A program made the translations under genes and the position numbers. A stretch of 64,000 bases of DNA from Anaerolineae bacterium (GTDB lineage: Bacteria; Chloroflexota; Anaerolineae; 4572-78; J111): positions 1 to 64,000 of the forward strand of contig JAKLJP010000010.1 of the NCBI GenBank assembly GCA_023151115.1, written 5' to 3'. The notes below the pieces were generated by a model. That model searched no databases. It was not told the origin of the DNA and saw nothing but the letters and a program-made list of their open reading frames with translations. Positions 1-9,314 of the stretch are shown here, piece after piece; the stretch's first letter is position 1, and the number at the start of each line of letters is the position of its first letter.

Positions 1-22
1 TCGCTGGCGCTCGAAATGACAT
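1..22. repeat. right-end fragment of a dispersed palindromic repeat
   Basis: The stretch CGCTCGAAATGACAT at the window edge is identical to the right arm of the inverted-repeat element at 41304-41433. Its left part lies outside the window, so membership of the same family is an inference from this short match. Confidence 0.4.
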
Positions 23-95
23 CTCAGGAAACGGATACATTAAATCGTGACGAATTTATGCAATCCTGTACTAAGAATAGTAGCGCGAGGACCCA

Positions 96-1301
96 ATGAA
101 GATAATCTTGCAGCCATTCAGTGAGCAGCGTCTTGGCGCTATGCTTAAAACAGCTTTGAGTGAACAGGGTCAGATTTGGAATTCTTTTCAAGCAGCCGTA
201 GCTTTTGCCAAGAGATCAGGAGTAGCGCACCTGCAAAATGAGTTGCAAGGGTTTGTGGACCGGGGTGGGTACGTCCGAATGGTTATTGGGATAGACCAAT
301 ACGGCACATCAATTGAAGCCTTATCGGATTTGTTGAATACCGTAGGTGATACAGGTGAAATCTGGATTAACCACGACTCGAACAACTATATCACCTTTCA
401 TCCGAAGGTATACTTGTTTGAAGCAGAGTCTTCAGCCCTGTTAATTGTCGGATCGGGAAACCTGACTGAGGGCGGGTTATATACTAACGATGAGGCTTCG
501 TTAGTTTATGAACTTGACTTATCAAAAGCCGATAATCAGGCGCTTCTGGGTGAGGTAAAAGAAGCGATTAATCAATGGTGTAATGATGATATGGATAGTG
601 TGAGAAAGCTCGATGAGGTTTTATTGCAGGAATTGATCGAGTTGGATTACATTCGATCAGAAACAAAAACGCAAACTGAAGACGAAGCTGAGATAGAGAG
701 AGATAGAGCATCAAAAGATAGAACTTCACCAGTTGGTCGAAAACTCCTTTTTGGTCGAGGCGTTAGCCGCCGCCGTCCTACCAGGCATAGAACAAGGGTT
801 AGCCGAAAAGAGCAGGCTGTAGAAATTGAATTTGCTGAAAGTGAGCAGGCACAAGGATTTGTAATGACGTTAATGCATACCGATGTTGGCACAGGACAAA
901 CAACGCCGGGAACCAGCCGGCGGTCGCCCGAAATTTTTGTTCCATTAGCTGCACGAAAGATGTATCCAGATTTTTGGGGCTGGCCAAATTCTTTTATCGA
1001 GGACCCAGTCAAGCCCGGCAAATTTGATCGCTCCGGAGTGTCTATGAGGATTGGGGGCGAGGTTATTCGGGTAAATATGATGACTTGGCCGGATAAACAC
1101 GATTTTCGGCTACGCAGTGAAGCCCTTCGCAGCGCCGGCCATGAAGGGGATATTTTACGAATTGAGAAGACTAGCGGTAGTCAAGATTTCGCTTATTATG
1201 TTGAAATCATTCCCGCTGGAACAAGCGCCTATGAGTACTTTTCCGATCTCTGTGTAAATCGGACGCCGAACTCACAGCGACGATGGGGCTATTACGGCTG
1301 A
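96..1301 (+). CDS. Type II restriction endonuclease, phospholipase-D fold (BfiI/NgoFVII-like)
   Basis: Predicted metal-independent restriction endonuclease. The N-terminal half carries one HKD-type motif, HPKVYLF at residues 102-108 followed by GSGNLTEGGL at 119-128. One motif per chain implies a dimeric active site, as in BfiI. The C-terminal part (about 280-400) has the size expected of a B3-like DNA-recognition domain of BfiI/NgoFVII-type enzymes. ATG at 96 follows an AGG ribosome-binding site. The 3' end overlaps the end of the convergent methyltransferase gene by 10 bp, which fits an R-M cassette. The nuclease fold is well supported; the B3 assignment comes from family knowledge and position. 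A HKD-family helicase-associated nuclease is the alternative. Confidence 0.75.
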   Translation: MKIILQPFSEQRLGAMLKTALSEQGQIWNSFQAAVAFAKRSGVAHLQNELQGFVDRGGYVRMVIGIDQYGTSIEALSDLLNTVGDTGEIWINHDSNNYITFHPKVYLFEAESSALLIVGSGNLTEGGLYTNDEASLVYELDLSKADNQALLGEVKEAINQWCNDDMDSVRKLDEVLLQELIELDYIRSETKTQTEDEAEIERDRASKDRTSPVGRKLLFGRGVSRRRPTRHRTRVSRKEQAVEIEFAESEQAQGFVMTLMHTDVGTGQTTPGTSRRSPEIFVPLAARKMYPDFWGWPNSFIEDPVKPGKFDRSGVSMRIGGEVIRVNMMTWPDKHDFRLRSEALRSAGHEGDILRIEKTSGSQDFAYYVEIIPAGTSAYEYFSDLCVNRTPNSQRRWGYYG

Positions 1302-2914
1302 TTCTTGAAGAATAGAATTGTTTCAGAACTGCTGGCATTTTCCTTAAATATATCCCGCGACACCAACATCTCCATTGAAAGCCGCTCCTCCAGCCTTAAC
1401 CCCGCCGCTTCCCCTAAATAAGCTAATAACTTATCGGTCTCAATTTCCACTCTTTGCCCTCCGGCAAGGGTATGATTATTGCCGACGACAACATAGGCCG
1501 GTGCGCCGGGTTTGAGCAGCCGCAAAAAAGTTTGAAATACCTGCTGCATGTCCAAAAAATAGCGAGCCAGTAGCGCCGGCAAGTTGCGCCGCCGGAATCC
1601 CACTTCGGCCTGGCGATTCAGGGTGTCAATGAGGTCTATCACCCTGGTAATCTCAACGGGCAGTTCGGTGCGGCGTTGTTGATACTCTTGCCAATTGAGT
1701 TGGCGTTGGCGTTCGGTAATTTCTCGGTTGCCAATCATTTGATAGTCACGCTGGCGGTGTTGAGGCCGGGAGAGTAACCCTAAATAACATAAACTCAGCC
1801 GGTCGGTATCGAGATAGGGCAGGGCTGTAGCGTAAGGCGGTGAGGTAATAATCGCATCTATTCGCCCTCGTTGGTCCGCCAAGAACTGGTCAGCCTGGCG
1901 AGCGTTACCTTCAATAATGGTCGCCTGTCCAACGGGAAAATCCTGATTTTCGTACAGAAGCGCCAGAATCGTTCTGACCGAGCGATTGAGTTCAGCCAAA
2001 AATTCGGCTATCACATCAATCTCTCTATCTAGCCGAATCTCTTTGCGCACCCGCAGATCATCATCCTTTTGCCAGGAAACTCGTCGCAAAATGTTACTTA
2101 ATGTTACCTGAAACAATAAACGACAAGCCGGATGCTTTACATTTTTTATGTGTACGGCAATAGGGTCAAGCGCAGCTAAAACCTGGGGCGCAAACCAATG
2201 GGATAAGTAAGCTCGATCTTGAGGAGACAAACTCTCAAACCAGGGCAAATCGGCTGATGGAGTAGCCGCGTGATGCAGTTCAACTTTGAGGGATTGATAC
2301 TCTTTAATTAATTCGTCAGGGTGAATGGTCAAACTGGCGCATTTAGCCCGACTCATCAAAACCGAGAGAGGATTCAAATCCAGACCAATAGCACGACAGC
2401 CTAACAACACTGCCTCCGTGGGCGTAGTGCCGCTACCGCACATCGGGTCAAGGATCACTGAAGATGGGCCAGCTCTGACAATATTCAGCAAGGAGCGAAC
2501 CAGTTGAGGAAAAAATTTACCTCGATATTCATGAATACCGTGAGGTCCATAACGCAGATTGCGCCTATTCGGGAGGGGGGCCTCCTTTTGAAAAGGTAGA
2601 ACAGTCTGTAACTGTTCGGGAGTTGTGCCATTTCTGCTTAAATAGGTCGTTGCTTCACGCCGTACTTGACGGGTTGAGTGGCTAACAAAAGGATTCCCGT
2701 CAGGATAAAGTTGTTCCCAATAAGTTAAACGATCAGCCAAATAAGTAGCTGATTGAGTTGTAATTACACGATAAACAAGTGGCTCTCCCAAAATATCAGT
2801 TTCTGGCATAGGTGTAGTGCCAGTCAGAGTTTCCAATTCTTTGAGCGCCAAAACCCTTTCGAAGGGTTGAATATAAGGCTTTAATCGGCAGATAATCTCA
2901 TTACCGATTATCAT
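1292..2914 (-). CDS. Site-specific DNA methyltransferase, m4C type (first of two)
   Basis: The SAM-binding motif I is DPMCGSGTT at residues 156-164 and the catalytic motif IV is SPPY at 358-361. SPPY, rather than DPPY or NPPY, is typical of N4-cytosine methyltransferases. Motif I precedes motif IV with about 195 residues between, unlike the beta-class order of the other methyltransferase in the window (26558-27673). The start codon lies inside the end of the upstream methyltransferase gene (14-bp overlap), so the two are probably translationally coupled. Its 3' end overlaps the convergent nuclease gene. It probably protects one strand of the recognition site cut by that nuclease. Confidence 0.8.
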   Translation of the reverse strand: MIIGNEIICRLKPYIQPFERVLALKELETLTGTTPMPETDILGEPLVYRVITTQSATYLADRLTYWEQLYPDGNPFVSHSTRQVRREATTYLSRNGTTPEQLQTVLPFQKEAPLPNRRNLRYGPHGIHEYRGKFFPQLVRSLLNIVRAGPSSVILDPMCGSGTTPTEAVLLGCRAIGLDLNPLSVLMSRAKCASLTIHPDELIKEYQSLKVELHHAATPSADLPWFESLSPQDRAYLSHWFAPQVLAALDPIAVHIKNVKHPACRLLFQVTLSNILRRVSWQKDDDLRVRKEIRLDREIDVIAEFLAELNRSVRTILALLYENQDFPVGQATIIEGNARQADQFLADQRGRIDAIITSPPYATALPYLDTDRLSLCYLGLLSRPQHRQRDYQMIGNREITERQRQLNWQEYQQRRTELPVEITRVIDLIDTLNRQAEVGFRRRNLPALLARYFLDMQQVFQTFLRLLKPGAPAYVVVGNNHTLAGGQRVEIETDKLLAYLGEAAGLRLEERLSMEMLVSRDIFKENASSSETILFFKNQP

Positions 2915-4334
2915 CGTTCACCTCGCTATTCCTCAAAATAACAATGTGCTCATCTTTGATCTTGCCGATTTTGGGGTTGAAATATTTCTTGGTCGCTTGT
3001 AGTTGACGGTTGATATTGGCTTCTACTTGAAAACCAACCTCCGTCGCAACTTCGCTCAATAGCTCATCGTTCTTAATCGTTTCACCCTTAATAATTGAGT
3101 CGCCAATCACAAAACAGGCATGCCGGTTGGAGCGGAGTTGGCATTTTAACCAGGCTAGAATGGTACACAGTTCCGCCCGGAATGTTTCTACAGTGGCGGC
3201 GTTAACACCTTTGCTGCTGTATTTGCGGTGACTGCCTATCTCTTGGCGTTTAAATTTCGGCTGATCCATCTCAAGCCACAACATGCGGGTGCGGTGATAA
3301 AGATGATAACTGTAGGCATTGGGGTAAGGGGGTGAACAAATCACTAAGTCAACCGGGCCAATTTCAGGGCCATCAAGAATATTGGCTTCATATACTTGCG
3401 TCGTCAATTTAGAATCAATTTCACGGCTAAATTCAAGCGCGTATTGGATAGCTTGGGCTAAAGTACGGCTAAATAGTTGCAGTGTATCTCCCGGTTTGAT
3501 ATTTTTCTCACGGCGTACATAGCGTGTATCTGAGTCCTGCCGCGAAACAGTGACAATAATGGCTGAAAATGCTACCAGGGCCAGTTGACGGGCTGTAACC
3601 TCTGTTAAGGCCAGGCATTTTTCTTTTATAAAAGATAGTTCATCAATGACATGCTCATCAAACCATTCCTCAATTCCTTCAAAGGTGTGGCGGCGGCTTG
3701 CGCCTGGAAAAGCAGGCAGATCAGGAAACAGAGGCAGCCGGCCGATAGAGGTTGCCTGCGCTATCCGCTCGACCTCGACCGCCAGTCCTCGCAAAATTTC
3801 AGCGTCCAATTCGCCAATGCCACCGGCTTTTGCTCGACTAATCAAGCAGGCCAGTGGATTGGCATCCAGCCCAACCGCATTTCGACCTAAACGACGCGCC
3901 TCAACCAGTGTGGTACCGCTGCCACAAAAAGGATCAAGCACTGTCTCTCCAAATGATGACAATTCCTGGATAAGCGCGTTGGGAATTTGGGGAATGAATT
4001 TGGCCGGATAGGGATGCAATGAGTGGGTTAAGTAGCCGGTATTGGTGTTTACAAAATCCCACTCTAGCCTTTCAAGCCTGGGTATCGAGTCCGCATACGG
4101 TAAGCTTAGATCATAAAAAATCAGACTTTCATTTATTTTCTTTGGCGGGACCATCAATGAACCATTAGCATACTGTACAACCTGTTCAGCCTCTTCTGGG
4201 GTAAAGACCCGCCAACCATTGCGATCACGATGAGGTTCGGGCAGGCGGCCTTCACGCAGCCAGCGCAACAGGGTATCTCGATGGACGCCTGCCATTTCTG
4301 CCACTTGATGAGTATTATAGACCACGTATCTCAT
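2901..4334 (-). CDS. DNA methyltransferase (m4C type) with N-terminal MerR-like helix-turn-helix
   Basis: Residues 3-55 form a MerR/excisionase-type helix-turn-helix (THQVAEMAGVHRDTLLRWL, then GWRVFTPEEAEQV). The rest is a methyltransferase with motif I DPFCGSGTT at 134-142 and motif IV SPPY at 334-337, in the same order as in the downstream gene, so the two are paralogues. The chosen ATG at 4334 starts directly before the HTH; a TTG at 4385 would add 17 residues with no domain. A methyltransferase carrying a regulatory-type HTH could repress its own promoter or help site recognition; this is inference. Confidence 0.78.
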   Translation of the reverse strand: MRYVVYNTHQVAEMAGVHRDTLLRWLREGRLPEPHRDRNGWRVFTPEEAEQVVQYANGSLMVPPKKINESLIFYDLSLPYADSIPRLERLEWDFVNTNTGYLTHSLHPYPAKFIPQIPNALIQELSSFGETVLDPFCGSGTTLVEARRLGRNAVGLDANPLACLISRAKAGGIGELDAEILRGLAVEVERIAQATSIGRLPLFPDLPAFPGASRRHTFEGIEEWFDEHVIDELSFIKEKCLALTEVTARQLALVAFSAIIVTVSRQDSDTRYVRREKNIKPGDTLQLFSRTLAQAIQYALEFSREIDSKLTTQVYEANILDGPEIGPVDLVICSPPYPNAYSYHLYHRTRMLWLEMDQPKFKRQEIGSHRKYSSKGVNAATVETFRAELCTILAWLKCQLRSNRHACFVIGDSIIKGETIKNDELLSEVATEVGFQVEANINRQLQATKKYFNPKIGKIKDEHIVILRNSEVNDDNR

Positions 4335-4518
4335 TAATCTTAACACTAATTCGTGTATATCAAGTATATGTAAGTATATGCACAAATAAGTATTTTGTCA
4401 AATGGCAAAACAGATGTTCGTAATCCCCAAAAATGAATCCTTTCATTGAAGGAAACCCCCTCCACCCTCGTATAAATCAGTACAAAATCCCCGCAGTATT
4501 GGCCTCGATGGAGTAAAA

Positions 4519-6087
4519 ATGAATACCTCAATTGACCTACAGCTTGAAGCCTATACCCTGGTTGAAGAACTCAGCCAGACTGAAATCATGACCGTTTACC
4601 GCGCCGAGCGCCAGACCGACGGCGCGCCGGTGATCGTGAAAGTCTTGTCCCCCCTGCTGGCAGCGGATGAATTTTTGGCCCGGCGCTTCAAATTGGCCGC
4701 CCAACAGATGAGCAAACTGGAACATCCTAATATCGTCCGCAGCTATGAAGCCGGACAGGAAGGCGAGCGGCTCTACTGGGTGCAGGATTTTATCAGGGCC
4801 ACGCCGCTGGCCCAGGCGCTCCACACCGAAGGCAGCTTTGCCCCGCAGCGGGTGCAGTTCATTGCCCGCCAGCTTGCCTCGGCCCTGGATTACGCCCATC
4901 AAAAATCGTACACGCACGGCAACCTGTCGGCCCACTGCGTTCTTCTCGGCCCGGATGACCGGGTTTGGCTGGCCGATTTCGGCCTGACTCAGGCTTTGTT
5001 CGGCCTCAACGTGCTGAAACAAAACGATACCATGAGCCAGCCCGAAACGATGGCCCCGGAACGGGTGCGCGGCCAGGGGCCGAGCCGCCACTCCGATTTG
5101 TACGCTTTAGGGATTTTGTGTTATCAAATGCTGGCCGGCAAGCCGCCCTTTACCGGCAGCCCATCGGCTGTTTTGCACGCCCAGGCTTACCAACAGCCCC
5201 GCCCGCTGTATCGCCTCAATCCCGGCATCCCGATTGCCGTCAGCGAGGTGGTGGGGCGGATGCTGTCGAAGGGGTTGGAACTGCGCTACAATACCGGCGC
5301 GGAATTTGCGCGGGCCTTGTCGGTGGCGTGCAGCCTGCCCAAAAACTTTCCCACCCACGGCTTTGAGCCGGTGCAGCCAAATCCGGCCCAGGTGCTCAAG
5401 AGGTGGCTGAGCTATGCCTTTAGCGCCGGGTTGGTCATCTTTCTCATCGCCGGCGTGTTGGTTTGGGTGGGGTATCAGTGGGGGCTGAGTCAGCGGGGCA
5501 ACGCTGGCCAGGTAGCCGCAGCGCCGGTGACTGCCCTGCCTTTGGCCAGTCCTACCAGCCCCCGCCAAGTAATCAGCCTGAGCGAGTTAGAGGACAACAG
5601 CGATTCCCTCACCCTGGTAGTCACACCCACGCCGACTGTGCTTCGCGCCCGCCTGGCCGATACCTTACCCACCGCCACCTACACCCCCATCGGCCAGCGC
5701 CCGCCGACCGCTACCCCTGCGCCGGTTATCATCACCCCGACGCCCCCGGCCGCGCCGATTGCTGCGCCGTCTCAGCCGGTGGTGGTTCAACCGGCAGCAA
5801 TGGGTCAAGCGCCGTCGCCAGTCATCCCGGCCGGGATGGGGCTGCTGGTTTTCCACAACCCCACCGGCTACGATTTGATAGTAGACCTGACCGGCCCAAC
5901 CAGCGCCTCGCAGTTGATCCCACCCTACAAACAGCACGAGTTCGCTCTAGCGCCGGGTCGTTATCAGTGCATAGTCCACACTCCCACCGGGCAAGGGCTG
6001 GACTCACGGGTGTTAAATTTTGATATAGTTGAAGGGCAGATGGCCCAAAAAGATTACTACACTGATTATGACCTGGCGCAGCGGTGA
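4519..6087 (+). CDS. Membrane-anchored serine/threonine kinase homologue, probable pseudokinase
   Basis: A eukaryotic-like kinase domain (about 10-270) precedes one transmembrane helix (about 299-321), a Pro/Thr-rich linker (about 330-430) and a small beta-rich extracytoplasmic domain. The VAIK-type lysine (VIVKV, K41), DFG (153-155) and APE (179-181) are present. The catalytic loop reads HGNLSAHC (133-140) instead of HRDLKPEN, so the catalytic Asp, the Lys and the metal-binding Asn are all replaced. There is no clear GxGxxG loop near 18-25. Loss of phosphotransfer is therefore predicted and a scaffold or receptor role is more likely. A strong hairpin follows the gene. Confidence 0.82.
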   Translation: MNTSIDLQLEAYTLVEELSQTEIMTVYRAERQTDGAPVIVKVLSPLLAADEFLARRFKLAAQQMSKLEHPNIVRSYEAGQEGERLYWVQDFIRATPLAQALHTEGSFAPQRVQFIARQLASALDYAHQKSYTHGNLSAHCVLLGPDDRVWLADFGLTQALFGLNVLKQNDTMSQPETMAPERVRGQGPSRHSDLYALGILCYQMLAGKPPFTGSPSAVLHAQAYQQPRPLYRLNPGIPIAVSEVVGRMLSKGLELRYNTGAEFARALSVACSLPKNFPTHGFEPVQPNPAQVLKRWLSYAFSAGLVIFLIAGVLVWVGYQWGLSQRGNAGQVAAAPVTALPLASPTSPRQVISLSELEDNSDSLTLVVTPTPTVLRARLADTLPTATYTPIGQRPPTATPAPVIITPTPPAAPIAAPSQPVVVQPAAMGQAPSPVIPAGMGLLVFHNPTGYDLIVDLTGPTSASQLIPPYKQHEFALAPGRYQCIVHTPTGQGLDSRVLNFDIVEGQMAQKDYYTDYDLAQR

Positions 6088-6136
6088 AATCACACCCTAC
6101 GCAACTTTTCATAATAGGCCGCAGATAACAGAATCA

Positions 6137-6165
6137 AAAACGGCCCGCCTCGAGCGGGCCGTTTT
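6137..6165. terminator. Bidirectional intrinsic terminator
   Basis: A perfect stem CGGCCCGC/GCGGGCCG is flanked by AAAA on the left and TTTT on the right, so it can terminate both the kinase gene (+) and the convergent isocitrate lyase gene (-). Confidence 0.9.
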
Positions 6166-6177
6166 GTTTGAAAGGGA

Positions 6178-7482
6178 TTAATGAGCCAACGCTGGCACGG
6201 CAAACTGCTCGGCTTCGGTGGAGCCGCTCAAGGCGGTGGTTGAGGACATGCCGCCCGCAACAGCCTCGGCCACCAGGTCGAAATACCCCGTGCCCACCTC
6301 ACGCTGGTGTTTGACGGCGGTATAACCGTAGGCTTCGTGGGCAAATTCTTCTTCCTGCAAACGGACGTAGGCGCTCATGCCTTCGTCGCGATAACCACGC
6401 GCCAGTTCAAACATCGAATAGTTTAAGGCGTGGAAACCGGCCAGGGTGATAAATTGGAATTTATAACCCATCGCTCCCAGTTCGCGCTGGAATTTGGCAA
6501 TGGTCATATCGTCCAGGTGACGCTTCCAGTTGAAGGAGGGGGAGCAGTTATAGGCCAGCAATTTGCCGGAATATTGGGCGTGAATGGCTTCGGCAAAGCG
6601 CCGGGCTTCGGCCAGGTCGGGATGGGCTGTTTCGCACCAGACCAGGTCGGCATAAGGGGCATAGGCCAGGCCGCGGGCAATGGCCGCATCCAGCCCGCCG
6701 CGCATGCGAAAGAAGCCTTCGGGGGTGCGCTCGCCGGTCAGGAAAGGCTGGTCGCGTGGGTCAATATCGCTGGTGATCAGATGGGCGCCGTTGGCGTCGG
6801 TGCGGGCAACCAGCAGGGTGGGCACACCCATCACGTCGGCGGCCAGGCGCGCAGCATTGAGGATGCGGATGAAATGACTGGTCGGCACCAGCACTTTACC
6901 GCCCATGTGGCCGCATTTCTTCTCGGAGGCCAATTGATCTTCAAAGTGGACGCCCGCGGCTCCGGCTTCAATCATCGCTTTCATCAACTCAAAGGCGTTC
7001 AACGGGCCACCAAACCCGGCCTCGGCATCGGCCACAATCGGGGCAAACCAATAAATGTCGTTTTTGCCCTCGGAGTGGTAAATCTGGTCGGCTCGCTGCA
7101 AGGTTTGATTGATGCGCTTGACCACCTGCGGCACGCTGTTGGCCGGGTAGAGGCTCTGGTCGGGGTACATTTGCCCGGCCAGGTTGGCGTCGGCGGCCAC
7201 CTGCCACCCACTCAAATAAATGGCTTTCAACCCGGCTTTAACCATCTGCATAGCCTGATTGCCGGTCAGTGCGCCCAGCGCATGGACGTAATCCTCAGTG
7301 TGTAACAGCTCCCACAGTCGCTCTGCCCCCAGTCTGGCCAGGGTCTGTTCGATAATTACCGATCCTTGCAGCTTGACCACATCAGCCGCCTGGTAGAGCC
7401 GTTCGATCCCTTGCCAGCGCGCCTCGGTTGCCCAGCTTTGGGAGATTTTTTCTGCCGAGGGGAAGTTCCCATTTAATCCCAT
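6178..7482 (-). CDS. aceA: Isocitrate lyase
   Basis: Cleaves isocitrate to glyoxylate and succinate, the first step of the glyoxylate bypass, needed for growth on acetate and fatty acids. The family signature KKCGHMGGK is at residues 188-196 with the catalytic Cys at 190, and the length of 434 residues is normal. A GGAGG ribosome-binding site precedes ATG 7482. No malate synthase lies in this window. The promoter and an operator-like palindrome lie directly upstream, and a short-chain fatty acid type regulator is encoded divergently. Confidence 0.96.
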   Translation of the reverse strand: MGLNGNFPSAEKISQSWATEARWQGIERLYQAADVVKLQGSVIIEQTLARLGAERLWELLHTEDYVHALGALTGNQAMQMVKAGLKAIYLSGWQVAADANLAGQMYPDQSLYPANSVPQVVKRINQTLQRADQIYHSEGKNDIYWFAPIVADAEAGFGGPLNAFELMKAMIEAGAAGVHFEDQLASEKKCGHMGGKVLVPTSHFIRILNAARLAADVMGVPTLLVARTDANGAHLITSDIDPRDQPFLTGERTPEGFFRMRGGLDAAIARGLAYAPYADLVWCETAHPDLAEARRFAEAIHAQYSGKLLAYNCSPSFNWKRHLDDMTIAKFQRELGAMGYKFQFITLAGFHALNYSMFELARGYRDEGMSAYVRLQEEEFAHEAYGYTAVKHQREVGTGYFDLVAEAVAGGMSSTTALSGSTEAEQFAVPALAH

Positions 7483-7529
7483 TTTAGTTTGCCTCCTAGC
7501 GAATAAATCAATTTTAGTGTATATTATCT

Positions 7530-7549
7530 ATTAGCGAAATTTCGCTAAT
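7530..7549. promoter_or_regulatory. 20-bp palindromic operator for isocitrate lyase
   Basis: A perfect palindrome built on the half-site TTAGCGAAAT overlaps the -10 box and predicted start point of the aceA promoter. This is the position expected for a repressor site. The divergent ScfR-type gene is the obvious candidate binder. Confidence 0.7.
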
Positions 7550-7576
7550 TCTAACATAGATTGTTTTACCTGTCAA
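7548..7576 (-). promoter_or_regulatory. Sigma-70 promoter of aceA
   Basis: On the minus strand TTGACA (7571-7576), a 17-bp spacer and TAGAAT (7548-7553) form a near-consensus promoter. The 20-bp palindrome overlaps its -10 end. Confidence 0.75.
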
Positions 7577-7642
7577 CCCCCCTGCGGGGGATAAAAATTG
7601 ATTGTTATCGGTCCCTGAAGAACGTAGTTTTATCCAAACTAT

Positions 7643-7671
7643 TTGACTTTGCCCCAGGGGTATGCTAATTT
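7643..7671 (+). promoter_or_regulatory. Probable promoter of the ScfR-type regulator
   Basis: TTGACT (7643-7648), a 17-bp spacer and TAATTT (7666-7671). Transcription would start near 7678, just before the GTG at 7694. This argues against any start codon further upstream. Confidence 0.5.
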
Positions 7672-7693
7672 CCCGGCACAAAGTGAGGTTGAT

Positions 7694-9190
7694 GTGAGCG
7701 CTAATTTGGTGAATATGATTTTTGGGATGAAGGTGAGGCAGGCTCGTCTGGAAGCTGGCTTGAATTTGTCGGAATTTGCCGGCCGCTGCGAGCTATCACC
7801 CTCGTATGTGACCGAAATTGAAAAGGGCCGCAAATACCCCAAAACCGACAAAATCATGAAAATGGCCCAGGTATTGGGCAAAGGTTACGACGACCTGGTT
7901 TCGATCAAGCTGGCTTCATCGCTGACTTACCTGGAAACCATTCTGTCTTCGCCCTTGTTAAGCCAGTTTCCGTTTGAAGAGTTTGATCTGGAGATGGCCG
8001 ACCTGGTTAACCTGTTTACCCGTGCCCCGGATAAAGCCAGCGCCCTGCTGCACGCAGTGCTGGAAATCGGCCGCCAGTACGATATGAAAGAGGAACATTT
8101 TTTGCGGGCGGCCCTGCGCTCGTATCAAGAAATTCACGAAAATTATTTTGCGGATTTAGAAGACGCCGCCAGCGATTTTGCGACTCGGTATCAGCTCAAT
8201 GGGGAACTGCCGCTGAGTCTGGCCTCACTCCAGGACATTATTGCGCATACCTTTGGCTATCAACTCGATCACGGCCAACTGGCCGGCCAGCCCGCCCTGT
8301 CGAGCTACCGCTCCGTTTTTATCAAGGGCGCCCGGCCCAAACTGCTGCTCAACCCGGCCTTGCAGCCCATGCAAATCAAATTTATTCTGGCGCGTGAGTT
8401 GGGCTACCAATACCTGGACCTCAAAGAACGGGCCAACACTTCGGCCCCGGATAAGGTCGAGTCCTTCCAGCAGGTTCTCAACGACTTCAAAGCCTCCTAT
8501 TTTGCCGGGGCGCTGCTGATGCCGCGCGTAAATACCCTGGCCGATTTACAGGAATTTTTTCAACTCCAAACCTGGAGTCCTTACCGTCTGTTGAACATGC
8601 TGGACAAGTACGATGTAACCCCGGAGATGTTGTTTTATCGTTTTTGTGAGTTGATCCCTCAATTTTTTGGCATCAAACTACACTTTCTGCGCTTTCACAA
8701 GGCCAATGGCGATTTCAAGCTGGTCAAGCAGTTGAATATGAATAACTTGCATTTGCCCAGTGGGATTGGCTTGCACGAGCATTACTGCCGGCGCTGGCTG
8801 GCGCTGCGTTTATTGAAGGAACTGAGTGTTTCCCAGGCTTCGGGCGAGGCCAGTTCCGCCCCCCTGGTGGGTGTTCAAATTTCCGAGTTTTTGGAGTCGC
8901 ACGAGCGTTTTTTTAACTTTGGCTTTGCCCGGCCGCTGGCCTTGTCGGCCAGGGGCAGCAGCAGCGTGATTGTCGGCTTTCGCATTGACGCCGAGTTGAA
9001 GCAAATCATCCGTTTTGTGGAAGACCCGGCCATTCCGGTCGTCATCATCAACGAAACGTGCGAGCGCTGCCCGCTGGTGGGCGATCAATGCACTGTGCGC
9101 AGCGCCGAGCCGACGATTTTAGCCGCCGAAAGGGTTAAGACGGAGCGCGAAAAGGCGTTGAACCAACTGATGGCGCAACTGCAAAATTAA
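7694..9190 (+). CDS. XRE-family regulator, short-chain fatty acid type (RamB/ScfR-like)
   Basis: Predicted regulator of acetate and fatty acid metabolism. An N-terminal XRE helix-turn-helix (about 10-62, with LSPSYVTEIEKGRKYP) is followed by a degenerate ImmA/IrrE-like region: the HExxH zinc site is replaced by ARELGYQY while the following LLMPR is kept. The C-terminal domain has Cys at about 456, 459 and 466 (CERCPLVGDQC), as in RamB-like proteins, where it is thought to sense the effector. GTG at 7694 has a GAGG ribosome-binding site 5 bp upstream; a TTG at 7643 lies in the predicted -35 box and is rejected. Divergence from aceA and the intervening palindrome support control of aceA. Confidence 0.85.
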   Translation: MSANLVNMIFGMKVRQARLEAGLNLSEFAGRCELSPSYVTEIEKGRKYPKTDKIMKMAQVLGKGYDDLVSIKLASSLTYLETILSSPLLSQFPFEEFDLEMADLVNLFTRAPDKASALLHAVLEIGRQYDMKEEHFLRAALRSYQEIHENYFADLEDAASDFATRYQLNGELPLSLASLQDIIAHTFGYQLDHGQLAGQPALSSYRSVFIKGARPKLLLNPALQPMQIKFILARELGYQYLDLKERANTSAPDKVESFQQVLNDFKASYFAGALLMPRVNTLADLQEFFQLQTWSPYRLLNMLDKYDVTPEMLFYRFCELIPQFFGIKLHFLRFHKANGDFKLVKQLNMNNLHLPSGIGLHEHYCRRWLALRLLKELSVSQASGEASSAPLVGVQISEFLESHERFFNFGFARPLALSARGSSSVIVGFRIDAELKQIIRFVEDPAIPVVIINETCERCPLVGDQCTVRSAEPTILAAERVKTEREKALNQLMAQLQN

Positions 9191-9314
9191 TAAAATTGGA
9201 AGAAAGTTGTCAAAAAAACAGTAGAATTTGTTAAAAAATAGTGATATAATGAGTTATTCGGGTTTATAAAATGTACGTTTGCTTGGATAGCTTGATTTGG
9301 CCGGGAGATGTCCT

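Noticed and set aside
6430..7305. A 291-codon open frame on the plus strand over aceA
   Set aside because: It is antisense to a fully conserved isocitrate lyase, has no domain and arises from GC-rich codon third positions.
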